The notes under the pieces were generated by a model, which saw only the letters and a program-made list of their open reading frames with translations, was not told the origin of the DNA and did no database searches. The translations under genes and the position numbers were made by a program. From assembly GCA_964035545.1 (NCBI GenBank), contig OZ037765.1, positions 19,090,698-19,154,697 on the forward strand: a DNA stretch of 64,000 bases. Reading direction: 5' to 3'. This DNA comes from Bugula neritina (taxonomy: Eukaryota > Bryozoa > Gymnolaemata > Cheilostomatida > Bugulidae). Shown piece by piece: positions 48,958 through 60,000 of this stretch. How positions within the stretch are numbered: position 1 is the first letter of the stretch; every line of letters starts with the position of its first letter.

Positions 48958-50099
48958 ATGTCTAATGCAGCAACTGTTTTGGGGGGTAAGTCTACTAGAA
49001 ATTCTATACTAATTAATTAGAATTTATTCTGGTAGCGACGTCAGTCTCGCTTTATCATAATGATAAAGTTGAAACTCCTGACATCAGACGATATTTCGAT
49101 GATGAGAGTGGGACGGTCGACTCAACTGATTATGTCATCAGTGAGTGACAGACTGTGTGACTCAATTATCAGTATTGTTTGGAACGGGAGTCCCACGCAT
49201 AGAGTGTGATTCAGACAGTAGATGAATTTAAATACTCTATTGCAGGTGAGACTGAGTCTGTATCCGACGAGATACAGGCACTGCTCGACACACCAATTAC
49301 AGACTGGGACAGCATGTCAGAGACAGGGGTAGACATGCTGTCCGACGTACACCTGTCAACGTTGATGGACTCACCGACAGTAACTGACAGACACACTGCA
49401 ATGCAACTGGACATCCCCGACTTGACTGAAACCAATGACCTGACTATCGCACTACCCCAAGCACTACTTCAACGGACAAACTGGACTACCCGGCAGACAC
49501 GTACACTAATACAAGCACTGATAGGGACAAACGACAACCGACAATGCGCTGAATGCAGACGGACTTTATCGACCATGAAGAGACTGAAAATACATATACC
49601 ACAACACTTCACTGTAACTTTCTGTCCCTGTGGAGTCCACCATTTCTGCAGGGACACCATACTACGCCACCAGAGAACTCAAGACTGCTATGTAGGACAC
49701 CTATACAAAGTCGACGCGGACTCATATACCGAATTTCGAGACTTAATTCTACCCCACGTGACTGACCCGGACCGAAGACAGACCCTACTAGACCAATTCC
49801 CCGCTACCCGACCAACAGTAGAGAGTGACTCAGATGCGGACCCCCAACTCACCGAGACCACGACGACGACACACACTTCCGACGTAACTACACAACCCCT
49901 CCGTGTTATTGTGACCCGCACTAGACGCACGGTAGCAGACGACCCACAACCCCCGACTACGACAATTTCTTATGTACCCAGACGCACCCACATGAAGAGG
50001 AAGGGTACTGGCAGTACAACCCAAGACGACTGGCCAGAGATTGACAGAAGAGTGGTTTCCGCCCCCCCCTTTCCACTGAGACTGTGCGTCACGATGTAA
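48958..50099 (+). CDS. Gypsy element 2 downstream zinc-finger ORF (spliced ORF3)
   Basis: Same plan as 2632-3547. Exon 1 is 48958-48985 (ATG TCT, about nine codons, ends one base into a codon); exon 2 runs from 49246 to the stop at 50097-50099. Exon 2 has a long acidic N-terminal part rich in Asp, Thr and Ser, then C-x2-C-x12-H-x3-H (CAECRRTLSTMKRLKIHIPQ, then H), C-x-C-x12-H-x5-C (CPCG...HQRTQDC), and Y-KVDA-x2-YTEF-x2-LILP, then a Thr-rich tail with basic patches (RTRR, HMKRK). The finger cysteines and histidines and the VDA/EF/LI segment are the parts shared with element 1. The frame is intact although the element is truncated. Function unknown; nucleic-acid binding inferred. Confidence 0.7.
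48986..49245 (+). other. Predicted intron ahead of the zinc-finger ORF, element 2
   Basis: Donor GTAAGT at 48986-48991 and acceptor CTCTATTGCAG ending at 49245. It is 260 bp, splitting a codon after its first base, as in element 1. Confidence 0.6.
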
Positions 50100-50689
50100 A
50101 TATGTGACCAGTCGCGACAAAACCGGGGATGTGGCGGCGTTTATAAAGTGTAGTAATTGAAGGTTTAATTTGGAAATACTTAAATTTGAAATTAGTTTCC
50201 AATTTTTATGTTTTAGACTTTTTTAATACAAAAAAATCCAAGGATTTCAAAAATCATACTTTCGTAAACATTTGATGATTCCTTCAGCTCTAAAATTGCA
50301 TTTAAAGTTGGTAACTAAGGCTTTCAATTTTTCAAATGATGAAAAAATTGCGAAGTTATCAATTAAAGAAAGAAGACAATTTTAGCCATTTTCATAGCGT
50401 GAGATCTTCCAATTTTTTTTTTTATCAAATAAATTTAGCTTACACCTCTTTCTTCGTATTGTCAGAAGCATCATATTTAAAATCGAAGGCTAGTTTTAGT
50501 TTTTCATCACGTTCCATCCAAATTTAGCTTTTAAGTTACTGAGCTGTTTTGCCCTTTAGTGATAAATGCTAAACTTAATCTTTATCTTTAGCGTTCAAGC
50601 TTGAAAACCACAACAATACAGGTAATTATACTCAAAACAATCATTTACGCTGCTAACTTAGAATTGTTGCCAGGATTATTTGTAGTTAT

Positions 50690-51220
50690 CAATTTATTAA
50701 TAATAATATTTATACTATCACTAGGACTCGTAGGAGTATGTCTTAGAGTTAGTCTATTCTATTCTATATTACTACTAGTAACTATTTAAATGACTCTCAC
50801 TATGACTCACAGTTTGAGGTACGGTTACTCATAATGATAATCATAATGAATATTATTCATGTTTTACTGATACTGGTATTTGGTAGTAAAACCAAATGTA
50901 GCTCATTAAATTTTTAATATTAATACTAATAGCATAGCTATTACTATAAGTATAACTATAAGTAATTAATAGTTATAAATTCACTATTACCATTAGTATT
51001 ACTGTATTAGTATTTGAGTCTGACTCTGAGTTTCGCCTTTGCTCTTAAAACTTGATACTCATACTGATAGTATTATATTTATTGATTTATTCTATAGTTG
51101 ATAAATTTCAATTTACATTAGACTTACTCTTAGTCTTAGTAACTTTTAGCCTCTGTCTTAGATTTTGTCAATACAGTTACTGATTACTATTACTATTAGT
51201 ATTAATATTAGGCCTACTAA
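50690..51220. repeat. Degenerate TACTATTAGTAT-type low-complexity repeat
   Basis: Short units such as ATTACTATTAGTATT and ACTCTGACTCTGAG recur in changed forms. It looks like an old trinucleotide/hexanucleotide tract. Confidence 0.6.
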
Positions 51221-52199
51221 TACTAGTCAAACTACCGGTTCCTTTTGTGATTTTTAAATTAGCTCAAAGTTTGATTCAAAATATAATGATAAAATCTTTA
51301 TCACATTATGCAGGCTTACAGTTAGTGTTACTGTCAAAACTCAATTGATAATCATATTCATATTGATAAAAGCATCACCTATAACCAAATTGAAATGATA
51401 AATGTAACTAAATGTAAACGAGTATAATGATGAAATATTAATGCGAGTTCATGATGATTCTATAGTTGACTGACTTGGTTTTTCAGTGAGTTACTTTTAG
51501 TCTTATTTAGTGAGTAGTAACACTAACTGAATGCATAAATAGTCTAAACTTTTTAATTTTATTACAAGATGAGCAAATATTTATTCATATTTTAAAGTAA
51601 TTTATTGAATTCAAATTGATTTTATAGTAAATGTTTTTAATAGATTCACTTGCACTTAGCTAGCTTTTTTACTCTATTAAATGCCTGAGTGGTTAATAGT
51701 TATCTAAAGACATTGCTTCAAAATTGCCAGTTGCAGATATGCTAGATATTCAAGTGCATAATGTGTAATTTTACTGATAATACTATGTTAATATAGAATA
51801 ATCCGATATTCTGTACATTTTAGAAAGTGGACTTGTGAGGGCATTAGAGTGAAGACTTAAACCTACACAACTCTACTACCTTTCAATCTAATACTTCTAA
51901 TGTAGACACTCCGGATTTTGGCTTGCAAGGTTATGGCTTCTGCTTATTTCATTCATAAAAAGGTTTGCAGTCTTTTAATGATGTGCTTGAAAATTATCAA
52001 GAATTTTTTTAATTTAAATTGTTCTGTTTAATTCAATAAATTTAATTGTTGATGAAATGCAGGATCACAATTAACTGCTGCCATAATAGTACCACAAGAG
52101 TGTTTAGCCAACTAATTTTTTATAATATAACTAGGTATAATTTCTAATCAAGCTACCGTTTCCTTTTGTTATTTAAAAAAAAGTCAACATTGTACTTTC

Positions 52200-52337
52200 A
52201 GCTCTGGAATAGACAATAAGTGGGTAGATTGGCAGGATGGATGTCAAGTAGCAGCATCTATAATTACTAAAAAATCAACTGATGATAGTGATGAAGCTTT
52301 TGCCACATACATGATGTTATGTGTCCATACTCCGTAA
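52200..52337 (+). other. Possible isolated coding exon
   Basis: An acceptor-like GTACTTTCAG is followed by a frame reading SSGIDNKWVDWQDGCQVAAS and on through an acidic stretch to a stop at 52335-52337. The amino-acid mix looks protein-like, but no partner exon or family is recognised; it may be a decayed exon or chance. Confidence 0.25.
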
Positions 52338-53669
52338 ATTCATGTTATGAAGACCTAGGAAGTAGAAAGATGATAAGTGCCTTCTTTGCAACAACCGTAG
52401 AAGCTACCTAATTTTCTTTTCTTGATAAGAGTTAATTCAAGCATAATGGTTGTATCCAGGCTGGATTTTTTACTGCATTTAATTGGTTTTTTAAAATAAT
52501 GTATTTGATGTTTTAAATGTGAATATTATTGCCTAATAAAACTCAAAAGTTCAAATAGCTGATTTTATGTTTATATTTTCAACATGAACATCTCAACCAA
52601 ATCAATTGCTAAATTTAGTTGCTGTTAGAGATTATAAAGATATTTATAAATGAACCTCGCATGATCTCATAATAGTCAAATAATTTTCTTATAAGTGTTC
52701 TATTCATTAAGCAATAATTATGAAACAGCACAGCTCAATAGCTGCAGTTTGATATATTACACGATATATTAAAGGAAAGGGAGATATTCAATGTATAAGA
52801 GGAAGCAGCTGCCATTTTGTTTTATATTACTTCCTGCTGACTTGGATGCCTAATTTAAATATCTCAACATACAAACTTGCTGAAACATCCTCTTCTTTGC
52901 TGGAATTGTTAAACCTTTCAACCATTAAACAAAGTAAAAAGCGAATTGACAAATAAATTAGACAAAAAGTTTGGCGGCCATATTTGACCTAATTTTATGT
53001 TGAGGCAGCATGAAATTTAGTTTAACAGAAAGCCCAAACTTTCACAATTATTTTGATACCAAATTTGTCACTATTTCTTCTATACAAAGACCCGTTGCTA
53101 AGGCTTGTAAATTGTAAACAAATAATTCTCAACTTATTCTAGAGTTGCCAACTTTAAACGCGATTTTCTCGAAACAGTAATTTAGAAATTCTAAAAACGC
53201 TAAAGTTTTTAAATACTGATATCTCGAGTTCTATTTGTGCTAGAGACTTCAAATAAAGTGCAAAATGTCCGATAAAGTCTGCTCTATCACTCCATAGTAA
53301 TAACTAAGTTTTCAACATTTTATCTACATCCCTTGTTTTGTGGTGCCAGGTCACATATATAGGTGTTACTGAGTATGCATAGTAGAGACTCGGTTATTTT
53401 GCGTATACTATTCTGTATTATATATTCTTTTCCTATTTTTTTGTTATCTCTAGTTTTGTAAATCTTGTCTACTTTTCAATCTTTTTTATTTTATAATGTT
53501 GTCATGCAAGAATTAATCATAGAGTGTACCTTTCGATAGGGGTGGCGAGTGTAATGGATTTCAGTAGTGCAATTAACAATTAGTTTAGATATCGAAAGGG
53601 TCGACTCTATGTTGTGAAGATCGACTATATCGACCTCCAGCCGACTTGTACCTATGGTCGACAGTGGCA

Positions 53670-53775
53670 CCACTAACATCAGCCAACCAGGAAAGACTGT
53701 TAATTAATAGCAGGTGGAGCTAGCTATTCGTAGTAGAAACACGCTAAGTAGCTAGCCGGGCAGAGCAGCTTGGGA
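53670..53775 (+). repeat. LTR-like repeat fragment, related to 29485-29640
   Basis: Shares AGCCAA-CAG, TTAATTAATAGCAGGTGGAG, TATTCGTAGT and GCTAGCCGGGCAGAG-type phrases with 29540-29635. The following DNA is interrupted at 53811 by a TIR element, and LTR-end-like sequence (AATAATAAACTTG...) resumes at 54620, so an old LTR may have been split. Confidence 0.35.
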
Positions 53776-54123
53776 TTTTGCTTAGAGTAGTTGTGTGCAA
53801 AGTGCTCATAAAGGCCTGGCCACACAATCGTGAGAATCACACGAAATCGTCTATTTGACACGAAAAAACATTCGTACGAGAAAATTTTAGGGAATTCAAA
53901 CGAAATCGTCATCGTTGGGTGTGCACAACAATGACGATGGACGAAAAATCACAATCGACGATAAGTACCATTTGATTAGTCAACGGAATTTTAGCAACAG
54001 TGATTATTTCATTTCTACTATGTTTCTCTATTTGGCAATTTTCTGCTGCTTGTATCTCGTGCAAGACTCATTCACGGACAGTAATAAAAATGAGTTGTTG
54101 CCATCAAAGTGGTATATATTATG

Positions 54124-54124
<1 letters not shown>

Positions 54125-54206
<82 letters not shown>
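54125..54206. repeat. TA microsatellite, left
   Basis: About 40 uninterrupted TA units. Confidence 0.97.
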
Positions 54207-54209
<3 letters not shown>

Positions 54210-54310
54210 ATGCTCGTGACTCCTAGGTGACCCCTAGAGTCACTTGAGCACTCTGGCTTGAGTTTACACACCTTTTAAATATGCTTTAATAAAACTATAA
54301 GTTTTACTAT

Positions 54311-54387
54311 TGCGAAGGTGTGGGCCATGGCACTCTGTTCTGTGCTGATGAGGGGACAAATCCTGAAACAGCTGCTGTCCACAGATT

Positions 54388-54388
<1 letters not shown>
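54311..54388 (+). repeat. Dispersed-repeat fragment shared with 27568-27635
   Basis: CGAAGGTGTGGGCCATGGCA...GGGGACAAATCCTGAAACAGCT matches the intronic copy at 27.57 kb. It sits between the two TA tracts. Confidence 0.65.

Positions 54389-54389
<1 letters not shown>

Positions 54390-54449
<60 letters not shown>
54390..54449. repeat. TA microsatellite, right
   Basis: About 30 uninterrupted TA/AT units. Confidence 0.97.
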
Positions 54450-54451
<2 letters not shown>

Positions 54452-54674
54452 CCTAATATATACCACTTTGATGGCAACAAGTCATTCAAGTCAATACGAA
54501 AAGATAACTCACAAAAATCGTCACACGAGTTTCGTGTGATTCTCACGATCGTGTGGCCAGGCCTTTATTATGTAATCGTTCAATTCATGTTAGTAGTAAT
54601 TCAATTCTTGTATCTTGTGAATAATAAACTTGTTATAACGTAAATAACCTGGTGTAGTACCTTTGTTTAAGTCG

Positions 54675-54717
54675 ACCCACATAATATTGTTGTGCGACGC
54701 ACAATAGTTATGTGGGT
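54675..54717. other. Strong hairpin
   Basis: ACCCACATAA...TTGTGCG and CGCACAA...TTATGTGGGT form a nearly perfect 20-bp stem with a tiny loop. Role unknown; possibly the relic of a transposon end. Confidence 0.6.
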
Positions 54718-55675
54718 TTTCTAGTGAGTCTAGTTAGTGCGTCAAGTTGACAATAATTCACTGGTAATATTTATTAGAGTCTTTATTATCTCAAATATAA
54801 TCCAAGGAAAAATATGTCATGTATCACCGTTTACTATTACTGTATCACATCACTGCTAGTACTAATATGAATTCAGCCCTTTTATAACCCGCGTGACTTT
54901 TCACAGCCGGGACTAATTAAATAATAGCGTCTGATTGGTGGAGGGCACGTAGGACGTATATTCCACGCCCCATTACAATATAGTGAATTGAGAAATTCAC
55001 TACAGCGATTATACCTTTACTGAAAAAGTTCCGAGTTTCAGTTATAATATCACTCGTCTGAGTACCCTGTTGTAGTTCTACTAAAAATTGTTTAAATCAT
55101 ATTGATATAGAAGTTTGCTTTGAGCAATGAATTTATATTTGGTTTTTTTGCTAATCATTCCGTTGTTCGTCGCAGTAGTATCAATTTAATGGGGTTGCCC
55201 GTTTCAAGGGTTGATGTGGCAATCAGAGGCAGGGTACAGTCTGCACCAACACAATCAATCAATAATTTCATCGTTCACTCGTTCAGTGTCTCTTGCTTAT
55301 CTAAGAACCTGAGCCTAGTTCAAATTACAAGTTTTAGAGTTGTTATTTTTTCACGCAGTCCTTTATTTGTTTGTTAGGCAACAGAAATTAGTATTCACTA
55401 GACCTAGTCTTTTACCTGCATGTATGCCTATTTTTGTCTATAAAAGAAAAACCTCTTCCTATATTGCACTGAAAATAAAACTAACAACGAAAATTAATTC
55501 TCTGAATTAAAAGTAACAGTGAGATTTTGGTATTACTTATATTTAGTTGCTAGCATGCACATAGAGTCAAATTATTAACAGAGATTTTCAAATACATGAA
55601 CTTTATTCTACATCAGTAAGGTTTAGTCCAAGTAAGCATAATATTAAATTGTGTTCTTGTTTAACATTTGTAGAC

Positions 55676-56470
55676 GGGTGTGACTAAAATGGGTGTGACT
55701 AAAATGGGTGGCCACCCGGTGTCGCGGTCCATGACACCCATTTTAGTCATAAGGAGGGGTTTTGACTAAAATGGGTGTCACGAAAAATTTTCCTTTTATT
55801 TTCAGATTTTTAGACATTTGTGACTGCTGAAATTGTTATTAAATAAATCTTCAGTGAATAATTAACGTTTCACAATTGTTTAAATCAAAAAAACATAAAT
55901 AAATAATGATTAAATTAAATTAATTTCAACAAAAACTAAACTTATCGAGAGTTATCTTTCCTCATCAACAATTTAATTTTTACTTAATTTTGCTGTTATC
56001 GTTATGATCATGGACATGCTAACTAAAATGGGTGTCGCGAAGATTTTTAGTTTTGTTTTCACATTTTGTAGACATTTTTGTTTGTTAATATTGCTCAAAA
56101 CGTTTTTAATAGTTTAAAGTATATGTTTCATAAGTTAACATGTCTATGATCATAACGATAACAGCAAAATTAAGTAAAAATTAAATTTTTGCTGAGGAAA
56201 GGTAACTCTCGATAAGTTTAGTTTTTGTTGAAATTAATTTAATTTAATCATGCATTATTTATTTGTGTTTTTTTGGTTTAAACAATTGTGAAACGTTAAT
56301 TATTCAATGAAGATTTATTTAATAACAATTTCAGCAGTCACAAATGTCTAAAAATCTGAAAATAAAAGGAAAATTTTTCGTGACACCCATTTTAGTCAAA
56401 ACCCCTCCTTATGACTAAAATGGGTGTCATGGACCGCGACACCGGGTGGCCATCCATTTTAGTCACACCC
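55676..56470. mobile_element. Foldback / Mutator-like element with arms of about 340 bp
   Basis: The left arm (55676-56024) and right arm (56133-56470) are near-identical inverted copies around a spacer of about 108 bp. The ends read GGGTGTGACTAAAATGG. Flanks TTTGTAGAC (55667-55675) and TTTGTGGAC (56471-56479) form a 9-bp near-duplication, the size typical of Mutator-like and Foldback elements. A phrase TGACTAAAATGGGTG occurs in several places and both directions near the ends. No transposase frame is present. Confidence 0.88.
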
Positions 56471-57028
56471 TTTGTGGACTGGCAACGTGTACTTTAAGGA
56501 TCGTAGTAAACTCAGATGTAATACTGGGAGGTAATTAAAAAGCTTCCAACTCCATTATCAATTATGGGCCATGATAATTTTGCTGATAGCTCCAACATAC
56601 TACAATTGGAATGCCCTGCTACAGTACTACAATTAGCTATTGCAAAACTTATGCACGGGCACAAAATTTATTTCTGATGTAACGTATCTCAAATTAGAAC
56701 ATAAACCTTATTTCTGAAATGTAGATACCATGAAATAATGCCCTGAGAGTATGTTTAATAATATTCCATGAATTGTATATGTACAGACATAATTTTAATG
56801 CTTATCCACCAATAACTTTATTATTCTATATAAAATAATATATGCCCACTTTAGGTTTGACAATATTTTTAAAACTATATTATTCCTGTATTAAATGTTT
56901 GTTGCTCAAGTAAAACAAAAAATAATTTATAGAATAAAGACTGCCACGAGAAGACCACTCAAGCGTAAAACTAACCTAACATTATTTTAAAATTACCCTT
57001 ATTATTTGGTAAGATTAGGCAAAAAATT

Positions 57029-60000
57029 TCATAACTGATAATCAGTCATTTGATAACTGACTGACTTTTGTATGTTGTAGAACCAATCAGTAGCTCCTAC
57101 ATTACAATCATCTTTCACCATAGCTTCTACTTTCTGCTTCAGCAGTTTCTTGCTGGTCTACAGAATGTTGAAAGCAGTGTCATAAGACTTTAAAATCACA
57201 AGCCAATCACGCAAGCAGTTTATACCAACAATAATAATAATGTTAGGTGTCAAATACTCAATAAAAATAACATAAATCATTGTGGTTTAATAGATATGTG
57301 TTTTTATCACCAAATACTGAATAAAACAGAGTGAATGACATTGAAAAGTGCCTTTTTGTAATAGCCAAAATACCTGTAACTACATAATGTAACTAAACAA
57401 AATACAGATAAAGCATTGTAGGACAGCTCACATATATAGCTATGATACTACAATATGAGTAATATGATATATAAAATAATTATATATTAATACAATACAA
57501 CAAAAGTTTTTCATGCTCTTGTATAATTTTCAAACATAAATATTCTATATAAATATTTTGAATAGTTTATAATATAATATATATATATGATATAACTATT
57601 GTATAAGCTACAAAGTACAAAATTTAGGAATATATTACATAAACTTCACTTCAACATATATCACAATTGGGTACTATTATACCCAATTATGACTTACTAT
57701 AATATCACATACGCTGTGACTAACTACATACACATGCGTTATAATGTAGAATGTATATAACATATCATACTCTATTAGGCCTATGCTATGCTGTATTACA
57801 ATATATCATGTAAATTTGTTACACTAAATTACCCTACATTTCATTATTGTAGTGGTTATAAAGTAGAGATAATCAATGCAATGTTTTATTTGCTTTATAA
57901 TTGGTTATTAATTTTTAATAATTTATATTAATCTATACTGGATAAATTATATGTTGTGTGCTTACTTTTCTTCCATTGCCAGTCATTGGAAATAAATCAA
58001 GATAAAGAATTCTAGCAGCTCTTTGCTCTTCACCCAACTACAAAATTTTTATCCAACTAATTTGTTTGTTACTGACTCATTGATTAGGCAGATGTGTGTG
58101 CGTATATGAAGATTTATTGAATTTAATTAAATACAGTGCATTATAGCTGTCTATATAGTTTCTTTAACTAATGAAAACTTAATTAAAACTATCGAAGAAA
58201 ATATCAATTTGAAAATGTATAATGTAATTGGTAAAACCTTAATAAGACATTTATAGAGAATGGCATTACAATTGTTTTAAAGTTTCATCTTTTATAATAT
58301 GATTATATATGGTTTTTGAAGGCCAGTAAAATGTCTGTAGGGATTTACTTTACCAAACAAACAAAATATTGCAAATACTTTGTTTTTTAAATTACATTCT
58401 ATTGTGGATTGCAGTAAAAAGAATAAAAAGAAAAAAATGGTGATTATCTGAAGACAGAAGAACTGTAATTGTAATTGTAGTTGTATGAGTATACTCATAA
58501 TTTTTAGAATTCTGACTCTTTAATATAACTACAAGTTTTACTGTAACTTTTAGTTAAAACATTTATATCAATTTACTTTAATTTTAAATATTGTTATAAA
58601 AGAAATATGAATATTTATCAACATTCTTAATAAACTTTGCACCACAATTTAACATACATATATAGCAGTACATTTATATTTACCCCATTTTCACAACAAA
58701 ACGCCATAAGATCTTTTTCTTTAGGCTTATTTGCACCATCATGCAATCTGAAATATGTATAATATTTATAGCATTTGAATATAAGCTCCAAGATTATAAT
58801 CTTTCAAAATAAATGCACATGTTTTGCAAATGGTAAAGCTACGCTTTTGAGGAGAAAATTTAGTTTGAAGGAATAGTTGAAAAAGTTGAAAAAGCCCTTC
58901 ATTTTAAAATTTTTCTACTTCATATTATTATACACCGGTATATTACAATAATATTTTGTAATTGAAATTGTGTATTGCTACTTATACCAATGTGTACATG
59001 CATGTATATATAATATTGAGTTACTGAATTTTCAAAGGGGTTGGTTTGTGGAAATGATTTCTGGTATGCTTTATATTGTAATTATAATAATATAGCTTTA
59101 GATATAAATATCTATGCCATTAGCCAGAATGCATATAGACTCTTCGCTATGATAACAAAATCCCATAGGTTATTTGATTATTTCACATTCTTCATAAAAG
59201 TTTTTTCAAATATGATATCCACGACTTTGTTTGCAATAACATATAACACAATATATTATTTGGTTTGAGAATTATAAAACGATATATTGGATTACGCATT
59301 TATTCTAGAGCAAACCAGCACTCTATTATTTAAATATATTATTAAAAAATCATTGAAAGTGATTAATGGTTTCTATTTTCACTTTTAATGAAAACTCAGT
59401 TAATGAGTTTATTCGTCAAATTGCATGCAATTTTTATAATGTACAATAGACCAATAATTCATATTTGGTTTAGACTCACATGATGCAGTAAGTAATCTCA
59501 TCTCCTATGATGTCATTACTCGCACCACCCACAACCTGCAAAGACTAAGAATATAGATTACACATTTCAAATGAGTTCACAATGATTTATCAAGTAATTA
59601 AGCATTAATTTATTAAAAATTAAAAAATTGCAAATTTTTATTGCAAATAGTTAGATATAATAAATGTTTTTTTCATATATTTCCCTCATACATGCCTTAT
59701 ACTCATAGTTCCAGTGAAACTTTTATGGCAGCAATTTTTAGATTTATAGCTATTTTAAATCATTTCTACTACGTTACATTTCTTTCATGAAAACATTAAC
59801 TAGCCAGAATTCACTATATGTTATCACCAATAGGTCTGCTATGCATGGAGTGTTTAATCTTACTAGCTTAATGAAGGTTTCTTGAAAAATGAGCTTTACT
59901 CCCAACAACTACATACATAGACCATGGTTAAATCGAAAACAGTTATTGCTCAACAAAAGTCTTAAAGTGAAAGTTCTTTTAAAGTTCAAATTTTTAAAAT

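Larger units (their letters stand above)
47702..50145 (+). mobile_element. Truncated Ty3/gypsy element (element 2), relative of element 1
   Basis: Homology to element 1 starts abruptly at 47702, inside the integrase core just before its catalytic Glu, and runs through the pol tail, the spliced zinc-finger ORF and a TGTGGCGG LTR-like start at 50130. Upstream is AT-rich DNA without pol. The 3' end is unclear: after 50145 the sequence is AT-rich and no full LTR is evident. Protein identity to element 1 is only moderate, so the two belong to different subfamilies. Confidence 0.85.
50146..53600. other. AT-rich region with degenerate simple repeats
   Basis: No confident gene. Within it, 50690-51220 is a degenerate low-complexity tract (see separate entry), a possible exon lies at 52200-52337, and a phrase CTACCG(G/T)TTCCTTTTGT occurs at about 51232 and 52151, suggesting a dispersed repeat. 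Confidence 0.5.
53811..54565. mobile_element. Short TIR DNA transposon (MITE-like) with internal microsatellites
   Basis: Terminal inverted repeats of 36 bp (53811-53846, 54530-54565; AAGGCCTGGCCACAC(A/G)ATCG...) differ at one base. Both ends are flanked by TA. Inside, a second inverted pair (about 54092-54130 and 54447-54488, TTGCCATCAAAGTGGTATAT) encloses two long TA microsatellites and a dispersed-repeat fragment. No transposase is present. Family uncertain: the ends and the TA would suit Tc1/mariner; a PIF/Harbinger MITE is the alternative. Confidence 0.75.

Noticed and set aside
53915-54643. ORFs rich in Tyr-Ile at the TA tracts
   Set aside because: Microsatellite artefacts.
55120-55377. 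85-aa plus-strand ORF
   Set aside because: Looks protein-like in part, but has no splice context, repeat homology or recognisable domain.
57029-57200. Premature stop (TAG) in the last exon of copy C
   Set aside because: The apparent stop is the AG of the splice acceptor (CTGTAG); copy B has CTGCAG there, so the exon starts after it.
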